In this document: positions 33,809 through 44,400 of the stretch, in pieces
Numbering within the stretch: the first letter of the stretch is position 1
How the letters are laid out: the number at the start of each line of letters is the position of its first letter
Origin: Nodularia sphaerocarpa UHCC 0038
Lineage (GTDB): Bacteria > Cyanobacteriota > Cyanobacteriia > Cyanobacteriales > Nostocaceae
Length of the DNA stretch: 64,000 nt
Assembly: GCF_022376295.1 (NCBI RefSeq)
Contig: NZ_CP060140.1
Span: forward strand, 3,910,356-3,974,355
Direction: 5' to 3'
Notes under the pieces: generated by a model
What the model saw: the letters and a program-made list of their open reading frames with translations, nothing else
The model's database searches: none
Told to the model about the DNA's origin: nothing
Program-made: the position numbers and the translations under genes

Positions 33809-34132
33809 ATGAATACAGTAGTAATTAATAATCATATTGAAATTACGCCAGGGATATGTGGTAGCAAACCTCGCATTGCTGGACATCGAATTAAAGTCCA
33901 AAATATCGTCCTATGGTATGAACGAATGGGAATGTCACCAGATGAAATTGTTTATCACTATCCCAGTATTAGTTTAGCTGATGTTCATGCAGCATTAGCT
34001 TATTATTATGATCATATTGAAGAAATTAGAAAAGATATAGAAGACGATGAAGTATTTGCTAGAGAAACGAAAGCGAAAACGCCTTCTTTAGTGCAGCAAA
34101 AACTTCAAAAAAGTCATGGCTTGAGAAATTAA
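33809..34132 (+). CDS. DUF433 domain protein, probable antitoxin
   Basis: The 107-residue protein has the DUF433 (VapB-like) pattern: EITPGICGSKPRIAGHRIKV (about 12-31), a winged or helix-turn-helix segment with MSPDEIVYHYPSISLADVHA, then a helical tail. DUF433 proteins pair with DUF5615 PIN-like toxins and bind both operator DNA and toxin. It overlaps the following toxin frame by a few bases, as such pairs usually do. AGAGAGATTATTT precedes the ATG. Confidence 0.9.
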   Translation: MNTVVINNHIEITPGICGSKPRIAGHRIKVQNIVLWYERMGMSPDEIVYHYPSISLADVHAALAYYYDHIEEIRKDIEDDEVFARETKAKTPSLVQQKLQKSHGLRN

Positions 34133-34451
34133 ATTTCACTTAGATGAAAATGTCAGTAATGCGATCGCTAATGGACTACGTAAAAGAGACATTGATGTAA
34201 CAACGACTTCCGAGCAAGGGCTTATTTCTGTATCTGATCAAGTTCAGTTAGAATTTTCTCTTTCGCAAGGAAGAGTTATTTTTACTCAGGACACAGATTT
34301 TTTGCGATTAGATCAATCCAATATAAATCATCTAGGGATTATTTATTGTCCTCAACAGACTAAATCTATTGGACAAATTATTCAGGGCTTAGTATTAATT
34401 TGGGAGTTGCTAGAACCTGAAGAAATGTTGGGACATATTGAATATTTATGA
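34128..34451 (+). CDS. DUF5615 PIN-like toxin, start codon unusual
   Basis: The frame translates as IKFHLDENVSNAIANGLRKR and continues with SVSDQVQLEFSLSQGRVIFT, TQDTDFLRL and LVLIWELLEPEEMLG, about 107 residues to a TGA at 34449-34451. FHLDEN supplies the first acidic residues of the PIN-type RNase active site, and FTQDTDFL the later ones. No ATG, GTG or TTG begins the frame: the codon before KFHLDEN is ATT (34128-34130), overlapping the antitoxin stop. It may start at ATT, be made by re-initiation, or be start-defective. An internal ATG at 34145 would delete the first active-site Asp. Confidence 0.7.
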   Translation: MKFHLDENVSNAIANGLRKRDIDVTTTSEQGLISVSDQVQLEFSLSQGRVIFTQDTDFLRLDQSNINHLGIIYCPQQTKSIGQIIQGLVLIWELLEPEEMLGHIEYL

Positions 34452-34653
34452 ATAAAGTAAGGGGAGCATCCACTTTTGGAAGAAACATAATTCTTGTACT
34501 CCAAAAACCCAGAAGTAGTGCATATATTCCTGAATGTTCTAAGTTTTACAAACAGAATTCGCAATAGTTGAGCAGATAGAAGCACACCTAGACGCGGTTT
34601 ATATGTAAATCGCTGATGGGATATAAAATAGAATAATTAAACAAAAGGTGAAT

Positions 34654-35088
34654 ATGCGATTACTACACACAATGCTACGGGTCGGGAACCTGGACGAGTC
34701 TTTAAAATTTTACTGTGATGTCCTGGGGATGAAACTATTGCGGAAAAAAGACTATCCAGGCGGAGAATTTACCTTAGCCTTTATCGGCTACGGTGACGAA
34801 AGTGATAACAGCGTTATCGAACTAACTTATAACTGGGGAGTAGAAAAATACGACTTGGGTAACGCTTACGGTCATATTGCTCTTGGTGTTGATGATATTT
34901 ATACCACCTGTGCAGAAATTACAAAGCTGGGCGGTAAAGTCACGCGGGAACCTGGGCCAATGAAACACGGTTCTACAGTCATTGCTTTTGTGGAAGACCC
35001 AGATGGGTATAAAGTAGAACTGATTCAACTGAAAAATCCAAATTCAGCAGCCAACCAGGAATCAGCAGAACAACTGGTCAACAAATAA
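34654..35088 (+). CDS. gloA: Lactoylglutathione lyase (glyoxalase I)
   Basis: The 144-residue VOC-fold metalloenzyme isomerises the hemithioacetal of methylglyoxal and glutathione. The four metal ligands of GloA are identifiable: His5 (LLHTMLRV), Glu56 (VIELTYNWG), His74 (YGHIALGV) and Glu122 (YKVELIQL). The sequence resembles the short Ni2+-type E. coli enzyme. The ATG at 34654 has AAGGTG upstream; a GTG two codons earlier is less likely. It is monocistronic. Confidence 0.93.
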   Translation: MRLLHTMLRVGNLDESLKFYCDVLGMKLLRKKDYPGGEFTLAFIGYGDESDNSVIELTYNWGVEKYDLGNAYGHIALGVDDIYTTCAEITKLGGKVTREPGPMKHGSTVIAFVEDPDGYKVELIQLKNPNSAANQESAEQLVNK

Positions 35089-35389
35089 GATATCTGACAA
35101 CATTCCCAAACCTGATGATTTCCTTGTGGAACAGGCATCTTGCCTGTTCTGGATAGTCCAGAAGCAAGAACTACATCCAATCTGGCAAAGTTACCGCATA
35201 ACGATATTTTAGTTCTAAATTAGATATATGAAGAATCCCACATTGCCACCGCAGATACAAGCTGATACATATTGTTAATCTTTGGATAATGTTTTGGGGG
35301 GTGGATACTGGAAAAATAATACTTATACGTCCTTCCCATCCTCATCCTGGCAACTTTCGGCGAAAATACTAAATCTAAAATCCTTAAAA
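35089..35389. other. Intergenic region upstream of clpB
   Basis: There is a short inverted repeat around GGAACAGGCATCTTGCC TGTTC. No CIRCE-type (TTAGCACTC) heat-shock operator and no gene was recognised. Confidence 0.4.
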
Positions 35390-38044
35390 ATGCAGCCTAC
35401 AGATCCCAATAAATTTACTGATACAGCCTGGGAAGCAATTGTAAAATCTCAGGATATAGTCCGCGCCTATCAGCAGCAGCAACTAGACGTTGAACATTTA
35501 ATTATTGCCCTTTTACAAGAACCTACGAGTTTAGCCATCAGAATTTTCGCTCGCGCTGAAGTTGATCCCGTCCGCTTACAACAGCAATTAGAAGCTTTTA
35601 CCCAGCGTCAGCCGAAAGTCGGTAAAAGTGATCAGCTTTATCTGGGGCGTAACTTAGATGTCTTACTAGATAAGGCGGAAGAAGTTAAGGTGAGGATGCA
35701 GGATGCCTACATCTCAGTAGAACATATAATTTTGGCTTTCGCTGAAGATGAACGTATCGGACGGCGGGTAATGAAGGCTTTTAACGCCGATAGCGCCAAG
35801 TTAGAAGCGAATATCAAAAGTGTGCGCGGTAGCCAAAAAGTGACAGACCAAAACCCAGAATCTCGTTATGAAGCTTTGCAAAAATTTGGCAGAGATTTAA
35901 CAGAACAAGCCAAAGCAGGGAAATTAGACCCAGTAATTGGACGGGATGATGAGATTCGCCGGGTAATTCAAGTCTTATCTCGCCGCAGTAAGAATAATCC
36001 TGTGCTGATTGGTGAACCGGGAGTTGGTAAAACTGCGATCGCCGAAGCCCTAGCACAGCGTATGGTAAATGGAGATGTCCCGGAATCTCTAAAAAATCGC
36101 CAGTTGATTTCCTTAGATATCGGGAGTTTAATCGCTGGGGCGAAATTGCGGGGGGAATTTGAAGAACGTTTGAAAGCAGTTCTCAGGGAAGTCACGGAAT
36201 CCAACGGTCAAATTGTCCTCTTTATTGATGAACTACACACCGTTGTGGGAACTGGTTCCAGCCAACAAGGGGCGATGGATGCGGGAAATTTACTCAAACC
36301 GATGCTGGCGCGGGGCGAATTGCGGTGTATTGGCGCAACCACACTGGATGAATACCGCAAACACATTGAAAAAGATGCGGCTTTAGAACGTCGTTTTCAG
36401 CAAGTCTTTGTGGATCAGCCTAGCGTAGAAAATACCATTTCCATTCTCCGGGGATTAAAAGAACGCTACGAAGTTCACCACAATGTGAAAATTTCTGACT
36501 CGGCTTTAGTCGCTGCGGCTACATTGTCAGCCCGTTATATTGCTGACCGCTTTTTACCAGATAAAGCCATTGACTTGGTAGATGAAGCCGCCGCCCAGTT
36601 GAAAATGGAGATTACCTCTAAACCCGCCGAATTGGAAACCATTGACCGCCGCTTGATGCAGCTAGAAATGGAAAAGCTATCATTGGCTGGGGAAGAAAAG
36701 GAAACTGCGCCAGCTAGGGAGCGTTTTGAGCGGATTGAGTCGGAAATTGCCACTTTGACGATAAAACAGCAGGAATTTAATGAACAATGGCAAGGTGAAA
36801 AGCAATTATTAGAGGCGATTAGTACCTTAAAGAAAGAAGAAGATGGCTTGCGGGTGCAAATTGAGCAGGCAGAACGAGCTTATGATTTGAATAAAGCTGC
36901 CCAATTAAAGTATGGCAAATTGGAAGGCGTGCAGCGCGATCGCGAAGCCAAAGAAGCCCAACTATTAGAAATTCAAAACCAAGGTGCTACTCTGCTGCGA
37001 GAACAAGTTACAGAGTCAGATATCGCGGAAATTGTCGCCAAATGGACAGGTATACCCGTTAATCGGCTTTTAGCATCAGAACGGCACAAATTACTCCAAC
37101 TAGAAACTCATTTGCATCAACGCGTCATCGGACAACATGAAGCCGTAGCCGCAGTATCCGCCGCCATTCGTCGCGCCCGTGCGGGAATGAAAGACCCCGG
37201 TCGTCCCATTGGTTCCTTTTTGTTTATGGGACCCACAGGGGTAGGTAAAACCGAATTAGCCAGGGCTTTGGCGCAGTTTCTCTTTGATTCTGATGATGCT
37301 TTGATTCGTTTGGATATGTCCGAGTATATGGAAAAACACTCGGTTTCTCGTTTAGTGGGTGCGCCTCCGGGATATGTGGGTTATGAAGAAGGCGGTCAAC
37401 TTTCCCAAGCTGTGCGCCGTCATCCCTATTCGGTGGTGCTATTCGATGAAGTGGAAAAGGCACACCCAGATGTGTTTAATATTTTGTTGCAAGTGTTGGA
37501 TGATGGTAGAATTACTGACTCACAGGGAAGAGCGGTAGATTTTCGCAATACTGTCATAGTAATGACTAGCAACATCGGCAGCGAATATATATTAGATGTT
37601 GCTGGTGATGACACAAAGTATGATATGATGCAGACGCGGGTAACAGATTCCCTGCGATCGCACTTCCGCCCCGAATTTCTCAACCGCGTCGATGATATCA
37701 TTATCTTCCACGCCCTCAGCCGTACCGAGATGCGCCATATTATCCGTATCCAACTGAAGCGGGTTGAAAAACTGCTGCGAGACCAAAAAATCTCCTTTGA
37801 AATCTCCGCCGCCGCCTGTGATTACTTAGTAGAATCAGGCTATGATCCAGTTTACGGCGCACGTCCCCTCAAGCGGGCAATTCAGCGAGAAGTAGAAAAC
37901 CCTCTGGCGACCAAGTTATTAGAGAATACCTTTATCCCTGGAGACACAATTTTCATCGAGAAAGAAGACCAGGGTTTAACCTTCAGTAAAACCATGCCGG
38001 TTAAAGTCACCATCTCACCATCTTCTGTCAAGGTTTTAGAGTGA
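35390..38044 (+). CDS. clpB: ATP-dependent chaperone ClpB
   Basis: The 884-residue Hsp100 disaggregase works with DnaK to dissolve protein aggregates. The start MQPTDPNKFTDTAWEAI is chosen over an upstream in-frame ATG at 35282 because ClpB normally begins here. The N-domain (1-150) has its two repeats. NBD1 has Walker A GEPGVGKT (about 205-212) and Walker B FIDELHT. The coiled-coil M-domain spans about 410-525 (ERFERIESEIATL). NBD2 has Walker A GPTGVGKT (about 609-616) and FDEVEKAH. The C-terminal D2-small domain ends with GDTIFIEKE. No IGF/ClpP-binding loop is evident, consistent with ClpB. It is a single gene followed by a C/G-tract repeat. Confidence 0.96.
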   Translation: MQPTDPNKFTDTAWEAIVKSQDIVRAYQQQQLDVEHLIIALLQEPTSLAIRIFARAEVDPVRLQQQLEAFTQRQPKVGKSDQLYLGRNLDVLLDKAEEVKVRMQDAYISVEHIILAFAEDERIGRRVMKAFNADSAKLEANIKSVRGSQKVTDQNPESRYEALQKFGRDLTEQAKAGKLDPVIGRDDEIRRVIQVLSRRSKNNPVLIGEPGVGKTAIAEALAQRMVNGDVPESLKNRQLISLDIGSLIAGAKLRGEFEERLKAVLREVTESNGQIVLFIDELHTVVGTGSSQQGAMDAGNLLKPMLARGELRCIGATTLDEYRKHIEKDAALERRFQQVFVDQPSVENTISILRGLKERYEVHHNVKISDSALVAAATLSARYIADRFLPDKAIDLVDEAAAQLKMEITSKPAELETIDRRLMQLEMEKLSLAGEEKETAPARERFERIESEIATLTIKQQEFNEQWQGEKQLLEAISTLKKEEDGLRVQIEQAERAYDLNKAAQLKYGKLEGVQRDREAKEAQLLEIQNQGATLLREQVTESDIAEIVAKWTGIPVNRLLASERHKLLQLETHLHQRVIGQHEAVAAVSAAIRRARAGMKDPGRPIGSFLFMGPTGVGKTELARALAQFLFDSDDALIRLDMSEYMEKHSVSRLVGAPPGYVGYEEGGQLSQAVRRHPYSVVLFDEVEKAHPDVFNILLQVLDDGRITDSQGRAVDFRNTVIVMTSNIGSEYILDVAGDDTKYDMMQTRVTDSLRSHFRPEFLNRVDDIIIFHALSRTEMRHIIRIQLKRVEKLLRDQKISFEISAAACDYLVESGYDPVYGARPLKRAIQREVENPLATKLLENTFIPGDTIFIEKEDQGLTFSKTMPVKVTISPSSVKVLE

Positions 38045-38426
38045 AAAAGCTGGGAGCGAGGACTTGAGAGGATATTTGGGAAGTCGCAAAATGTACGAGA
38101 AAACCCCTCTCCAAACCTCTCCCCCACCCCTCCCTGACCCTCCCCTACAGGGGAGGGAAAAGGAATAGATTTTATATTAGAGAGGCTTTGAAACCCCCAT
38201 TCCCTTGTAGGGAAGGGGGGCTAGGGGGGTTAGGTTTCCCTAGCAATAATATTCCTATTATTCTACCAAGAGTAGGGAAATCCGCATACAGCGTGGCGGC
38301 AAACAATGCAGAAATTTAGGTGCGATCGCCTGGATAATAACCTTAAAATCCTAATTGGTATCATGCCATGCTGGCGTGTAATTGCCACAATCATAATTTC
38401 AGTTCATTAAATCAAAACTACCAATC
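38045..38426. repeat. C/G-tract repeat between clpB and htpG
   Basis: CCCCTCTCC/GGGGAGGG arms at about 38100-38160 and 38195-38235 form imperfect hairpins similar to those at 990-1115. The rest is AT-rich upstream DNA of htpG with a HIP1 site. No gene is seen. Confidence 0.55.
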
Positions 38427-40391
38427 ATGCTAGAACAAGGCACTATCAGTATTCATACTGAGAATATTTTTCCAATTATCAAGAAATCTCTCTACTCAGA
38501 CCATCAAATATTCCTGCGGGAACTGGTATCCAACGCCGTAGATGCCATCCAAAAGCTGAACATGGTATCACGCGCCGGTGAATTTACGGGAGAAATCGGA
38601 GAACCAGAAATTCAACTAGCCATCGACAAGGATAAAAAAACCCTTTCCATTAGCGATAACGGTATTGGGATGACAGCAGAGGAAGTTAAGAAATATATCA
38701 ATCAGGTAGCTTTCTCTAGTGCTGAAGAATTTATTCACAAGTATGAAGGCAAATCAGACCAACCAATTATCGGTCACTTTGGTTTAGGTTTCTACTCCTC
38801 CTTCATGGTGGCGCAAAACGTCGAAATTGATACCCTCTCATACAAAGAAGGAGCGCAAGCTGTCCACTGGACTTGTGACGGTTCCCCAGCCTTCACCCTC
38901 GACGAGTCACCCCGCACCACTCGCGGTACTACCATTACTCTCACCCTCGCAGGAGAAGAAGAGGAATTTTTAGAACCAGCACGAATTAAGAATCTTGTCA
39001 AGACTTACTGCGATTTCATGCCAGTGCCAATTAAACTGGAAGGTGAAATATTAAACCAGCAAAAAGCACCTTGGCGCGAGTCTGCTAATAACTTGACTCA
39101 AGAAGATTATTTAGAATTTTACCGCTATTTGTACCCATTTCAGGAAGAACCATTGTTATGGGTGCATTTAAATACTGATTACCCCTTTATCATCAACGGG
39201 ATTCTGTATTTCCCCAAAATGCGCCCCGATGTCGATGTGACCAAAGGGCAAATTAAGCTATTTTGCAATCAAGTTTTTGTCAGTGATAACTGTGAAGAGA
39301 TTGTGCCACAATTTCTGATGCCCATGCGGGGTGTCATTGATAGTACTGATATTCCTTTGAATGTTTCTCGCAGTGCATTGCAAGGCGATCGCACCGTGCG
39401 GAAAATCGGCGATTATATAGCCAAGAAAGTAGGCGATCGCCTCAAAGAATTGTACCGTGAAAACCGCGAACAATACATCAGCGCCTGGAAAGACCTCAGC
39501 ACCTTTGTCAAATTTGGTGTACTCAACGACGAGAAATTCAAAAAACAAATCCAAGACATCATCATCTTCCGCAGCACAGCCAAACTCGCAGAACCAGCCG
39601 CCACCCCAGCCGTAGAAGTCCAATCATCCGAAGGCGATGCGTGGCAAGATGTACCCTCAAACACATCCACACTGCCCTATACAACCCTCAAAGAATACTT
39701 AGAACGTAACAAAGAACGCAACGAAAACCGCGTATTTTACAGCACCGACGAAACCAGCCAATCAACTTACATAGAACTGCACAAAAATCAAGGCTTAGAA
39801 GTCCTATTTATGGACTCCTTCATAGACACCCACTTTATCAACTTCCTCGAACGGGAATACTCCGAAGTCAAATTTACCCGCGTAGATTCCGACTTAGATA
39901 ACACCCTGCTAGAACAAGACAAAAGCGGGGAAATCGTTGACCCCACCACCAACAAAACCAAAAGTGAAGTCATCAAAGAATTATTTGAGAAATCCCTCAA
40001 CAAACCCAAACTGAACATTCGTACCGAAGCCTTAAAATCAGACGACCCCCAAGGAACACCACCAGCAATGGTACTATTACCAGAAATACTGCGTCGTCTG
40101 CGGGAAATGAACGCCATGATGCAGCAGCAGAACGTAGATTTTCCCGAAGAGCATATTTTGTTAGTCAATACCGCTCATCCCCTGATTCAAAACCTCGCCA
40201 ACCTCAACCAAGGTAGTATTATTCAGGAAGATGGACAGTCCACGACAAATCCATTAGTCAACATGATTTGTCAACACGTCTACGATTTAGCGCTCATGTC
40301 TCAAAAAGGATTTGACGCTCAAGGAATGAAATCCTTCGTCGAGCGCTCCAACGAAGTGCTGACCAAGCTCACAGAACAAGCCAGCAAATAG
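38427..40391 (+). CDS. htpG: Molecular chaperone HtpG (Hsp90)
   Basis: The 654-residue Hsp90 homologue has a GHKL ATPase domain at the N-terminus: the ELVSNAVDAIQKL helix, DNGIGMT (about 76-82) and GHFGLGFYS (about 118-126). The middle domain includes LNVSRSALQGDRTVRKI with the catalytic-loop Arg. The C-terminal dimerisation domain begins at about 500. No eukaryotic MEEVD tail is present. The charged linker of eukaryotes is absent. It is a single gene. Together with clpB upstream (separate transcription) it makes a local stress-protein neighbourhood. Confidence 0.96.
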   Translation: MLEQGTISIHTENIFPIIKKSLYSDHQIFLRELVSNAVDAIQKLNMVSRAGEFTGEIGEPEIQLAIDKDKKTLSISDNGIGMTAEEVKKYINQVAFSSAEEFIHKYEGKSDQPIIGHFGLGFYSSFMVAQNVEIDTLSYKEGAQAVHWTCDGSPAFTLDESPRTTRGTTITLTLAGEEEEFLEPARIKNLVKTYCDFMPVPIKLEGEILNQQKAPWRESANNLTQEDYLEFYRYLYPFQEEPLLWVHLNTDYPFIINGILYFPKMRPDVDVTKGQIKLFCNQVFVSDNCEEIVPQFLMPMRGVIDSTDIPLNVSRSALQGDRTVRKIGDYIAKKVGDRLKELYRENREQYISAWKDLSTFVKFGVLNDEKFKKQIQDIIIFRSTAKLAEPAATPAVEVQSSEGDAWQDVPSNTSTLPYTTLKEYLERNKERNENRVFYSTDETSQSTYIELHKNQGLEVLFMDSFIDTHFINFLEREYSEVKFTRVDSDLDNTLLEQDKSGEIVDPTTNKTKSEVIKELFEKSLNKPKLNIRTEALKSDDPQGTPPAMVLLPEILRRLREMNAMMQQQNVDFPEEHILLVNTAHPLIQNLANLNQGSIIQEDGQSTTNPLVNMICQHVYDLALMSQKGFDAQGMKSFVERSNEVLTKLTEQASK

Positions 40392-40451
40392 CAACCGTCC
40401 ATTTCATCTTTGTTTAATTAAATTCTCCCCTCTCCTTACCAAGGAACCACG

Positions 40452-40603
40452 GTGTACACACAAATCATTAAATTACTCCAAATCTTTTTTTTGTAGGGTG
40501 TGTTGTCGCGTAGCGCAACGCACCACCTAGATTTTCGGTGCGTTAGGACTAAAGTCCATAACACACCCTACCCAAATAAAGGTTTTTAGACTTGTGTGTA
40601 CAC
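40452..40603. repeat. MITE-like element with GTGTACAC ends, copy 2
   Basis: The ends are GTGTACACACAAATC and GACTTGTGTGTACAC, flanked by CCTTACCAA on both sides (probable 9-bp target duplication). The interior (about 40490-40575) is a long imperfect palindrome with arms TGTAGGGTGTGTTG... and ...ATAACACACCCTAC. The same interior recurs at 52747-52830. Confidence 0.75.
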
Positions 40604-40735
40604 GTTAGTTCCTTACCAACGAGAGGGGTTGGGGGTGAGGTTCCGTAGCGACTTCTAGCCACCCCAGACAGCGAAGACCTAATGGGGACTAGAATAGAAA
40701 GGTTGTATTGAAATATAAAATTGGAGATAGTAGCT

Positions 40736-40972
40736 ATGTCTCGTCGTTGCGAACTAACTGGTAGAAAAGCAAATAACGCCTTTGCAGTTTCTCACTCTCA
40801 CCGCCGTACCAAACGCCTCCAGCACGCCAACTTACAAAACAAGCGTGTGTGGTGGGCTGCTGGAAATCGCTGGGTGAGAATGAAACTTTCCACCAAAGCC
40901 ATCAAAACTCTAGATGCTAAAGGCTTAGAAGCAATGGCTAAAGAAGCTGGAATTAATCTGAATCATTACTAA
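40736..40972 (+). CDS. rpmB: 50S ribosomal protein L28
   Basis: The 78-residue ribosomal protein has the L28 pattern: MSRRCELTGRKANNAFAVSH, RRTKRLQHANLQNKRVWW, and a C-terminal region with KLSTKAIKTLDAKGLEAM. The ATG at 40736 is preceded by GGAG at 40723-40726; the ATG at 40721 is rejected because L28 begins MSRRC. It is monocistronic, with a strong terminator at 41003. Confidence 0.97.
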   Translation: MSRRCELTGRKANNAFAVSHSHRRTKRLQHANLQNKRVWWAAGNRWVRMKLSTKAIKTLDAKGLEAMAKEAGINLNHY

Positions 40973-41002
40973 ACTTTTGAAATAAGAGAATAGTTAGCCC
41001 AG

Positions 41003-41029
41003 AAACCTCCCTATATGCGGGAGGTTTTT
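41003..41029 (+). terminator. Rho-independent terminator of rpmB
   Basis: A 9-bp stem AAACCTCCC/GGGAGGTTT with a 7-nt loop ends in a run of T residues, 31 nt after the rpmB stop. Confidence 0.9.
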
Positions 41030-41425
41030 CATTGTTTTAGATGATTTTGTGGTGATTTGATATGTTTTTTTAAACAACTGGGTAATATAAGTTAACTCCG
41101 ATATATATTTATTTATCAATTTGACTTATGTAGAAATACAGAATTACCAACCATAAGTAAAAGCACGGAGTTACTAAGTTCTGGCTTAATGAATTAAATA
41201 ATTCACAAAAATCAGTATTTTCCTTCAAAGCCAAAATCTTTATAAATGATATAACTGATACAAGCATTTATAAAGTTTTGATGATGCATTCACTGTGGAG
41301 TTAGCCAAATAAAGCAACAAATTCTCAATAAAATTTAAACCCATGCCTGCAAATTTATTAACAAGGCATAATTCACAACTCACAAAGCAATTTAAGCGTA
41401 AAAATCACTTGACAGGAAAGCATCT
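41030..41425. other. Upstream region of the hps operon
   Basis: About 400 bp of AT-rich DNA without ORFs, presumably holding the hpsA promoter and a 5' leader. I could not place a specific promoter or operator with confidence. Confidence 0.45.
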
Positions 41426-44400
41426 ATGTCACAAAAACGCCGTCTAGTCAAGACAATAAAAAATATTTTCACCCCAATTAGCAGGAAACTTATATCTGCA
41501 ATTAAAAAGAAAATCGTTTGGCTACTGCGAACTTTATTCGTCACCAAGAGACCACCAACTTCTGCAAATGCTGGGTTTGTGTTGCCCACAGTGGCAATGG
41601 TATCAGTAGTTGTGGTTCTCCTGACCACTGCCATTCTGTTCCGGTCCTATGACCGCGCCCAAAATGCCAGTAACGTCCGTGTTAATCAAGCTGTATTGAG
41701 TGCAGCCACCCCAGCAATTGATCGAGGTAGAGCCAAATTAAACAAACTCTTTCAAGATAAACGCTTACCCAGGGCAACACCAACTGATGAAGCATTATAC
41801 AGCCTGCTCACAGACAATTTGCCCGAATATACCTTTGGTGACGAAACACCACTGACACTGACAGAGGGCGCAGATACATTAAAAACCGCCTGGCGATTTC
41901 CCATTGATACTGATAACAACGGTAAATTTGATACCTATACACTCTATGGGATTTACTTTAAAACTCCCCCAGTCAGTGGTAATCAATATAGCCGTGCCAG
42001 AACTCCTTTAGAAGCCAGAACTCCACCCATGACACAAGGGAACCTAGATCCCACTTGTGGTGATGGTACGAGCGCTATTCTGGTAGGTAATACAGGTTGG
42101 ATTAAACAAAACAACGAGTTAAGAAAATCCTTTTTTGTTTATACAGCCACAGTCCCAATTACATCCGACCCACAAGCAGATACCACAATTCCGGCGGCAG
42201 ATCGAGATAAATACGAACAGTACCAAGGTAACAAATCTATCGCCGCCTTAGAATATCAGCAAGACAGATTACAAATACCACCAAATAATAATGCTGTTGT
42301 TTATGAAGATGACATCATCCTCAGCCCCGGTCCCACTTTTAACTTAAATGGGGCAATCTTCACCAACAGCAACTTCCTGAATAGTGGTATAAATGGTGGA
42401 CAGATAACATTGCATCAAGTTAGTGCTAATAGTTCTTGTTACTACGAAGCTAGAAATGCCAAAATCTTTGTGGGTGGTAATTTAGCACTTGGTTCACCTG
42501 GAACAGCTCATTCTACAAATCGTACACCCATAGTTCATTTATTCAATGGTAAAACTAATGCCGTTATCACTAAGACTTGGGAAAGGTCAGTTATTAATAG
42601 CAATAGTCCCGGAGATACATCCTATAACTACCTCGCCTATCAAAGGCGCATTGAAAGTCTAGTAGATGAACAGTTTGATAACAGCGCAAATAGTGATCCA
42701 TCTGAGGTTAGACAAGGTATTGAAAAGCGGAGGCAAGATTTAGGTTTAGCAAGTTATACACAAGAAGAATCCGATAACATTCGTCGCCAACAACTAGAAA
42801 TTTATTTTAAAAGGCGCACTCGTCGTGTACCTTATCGAGAAGTTGCCTTTAATGCAACCGACACCGCTCCTACCCCACTGCTCCAGGGTGAAGGTGAAAG
42901 TTTGCGTCCTAACGATACATGGATTTATCCCACTAATCCAAACAATGGCACAAATGGTACTAACTACACCGAACTATCACTCAATATCAGCAATGGATCG
43001 CTAGAACCCAAGGCCTCAGACCCAGAAGAAATCAGGAGAAATGGTGGGAGAGAAGCCGAATTAGGTGACAGAGTTATAGTGGGTAACAACTTACCTGAAC
43101 TCTGGTGGGATAACGCAAAACAAAAATTTGTGGGGCCAGGTTTTGAGGATACTCAAGCAATTAGTAACGTTGAATGGGACCAGCCAACTGATACAGAAGA
43201 AACCCGTGACCGACGTACTACAGTCCAAACATTAGCTGATGTAGGCTCCACAGGCCGGGATGGAGAATGGGAATTAGACGCAGCCAGAGTCCCAGGAGAC
43301 CCCACAGAACCTGTTGGTGGTTTGCGAGTCGTGACTGGTGCAGGGATTTATTTACATAGGGAAGGTACTCCCTCGCGTTTCGTGACCGAGATCACAAACA
43401 TTTGGCCGGATACAAATCCAGTACCTCAAGTGCCAGCACCAGTAACTCAATTACAAGGGAGAGAAGAAGTTGACGGTAGACTTATTAAACCTGGGAGCAT
43501 TCGACCATATTGGATGTATTCTGGTCTAATTACAGACCCCAACAAAGACCCCTCATTAATCACATATAAATGGCGTGAATTTGTAGATGACCCCGAAACA
43601 GATGATAAAGATGAACAAGTTAATACTCCATATCTGCAAATGCGGGCTACGGCAGTCTATCACTACAAACAGGATGGATACAATGCACAAAATCCTCGAC
43701 CTATAGCTTGTGTAAGTAGTTTTTATGTTCCGACTAACATTATTACAGCTAGGAATCAGGACAGCTTTAATGGCTATCTCTTACCCACTGCGGTAGATAT
43801 TCAGAACGATGCGAATGGTCTATCCAACAACGGTATAGTCTACCCACCACCTCCGAGACTGGAAGACACCAACTATCGCCGACTCCTAGAATATGAGTCT
43901 CAATTAAGATATCCACCGGAACCAGGAGTTTTACCGGCGAATGCACGTTTAATAGATGATGGACTACTAGCAAGAGCCTTAGCAAAAGCAGCAGCCAATC
44001 GCACTCTTTCAGAGCAGTCTGCTATTGATGCTCAAATCTGCGCTATAGAAATCAGATATAACACCGCTTTTCAACCTGTCATCACTACTCCCCCAATTCC
44101 TCACGGTGCAATTAGAGAAACAACCTTCTTAGCTCACAGAGAAATTAAGCAAAACAGTAAGCCTGGGACTACTACTCCGGAAATCTATGATCTGCCCATT
44201 AGGGACAGACAAATGATCGAAACGCGAGCTACAGTCCTAGACTTAGACCAACTTCGCCAAAAACGCATCGGTGGCGCTAACCCAGCCCAAGAATACTTAC
44301 TACCCAATAGCGGTTTGATCTATGCTACTCGTGATGATGCATTGCCCGATCAGAGTAATAACACTCCTTCTTTAAGTCCTTTAGACTATAGACTAGATCC

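Noticed and set aside
34145..34451. Internal ATG as the start of the PIN-like toxin
   Set aside because: It would remove the FHLDEN segment bearing the first active-site acids, and the codon is out of the toxin frame context expected for this family.
35282..35389. N-terminal extension of ClpB from an upstream ATG
   Set aside because: The extra 36 residues have no resemblance to ClpB, whose N-domain begins at the internal ATG at 35390.
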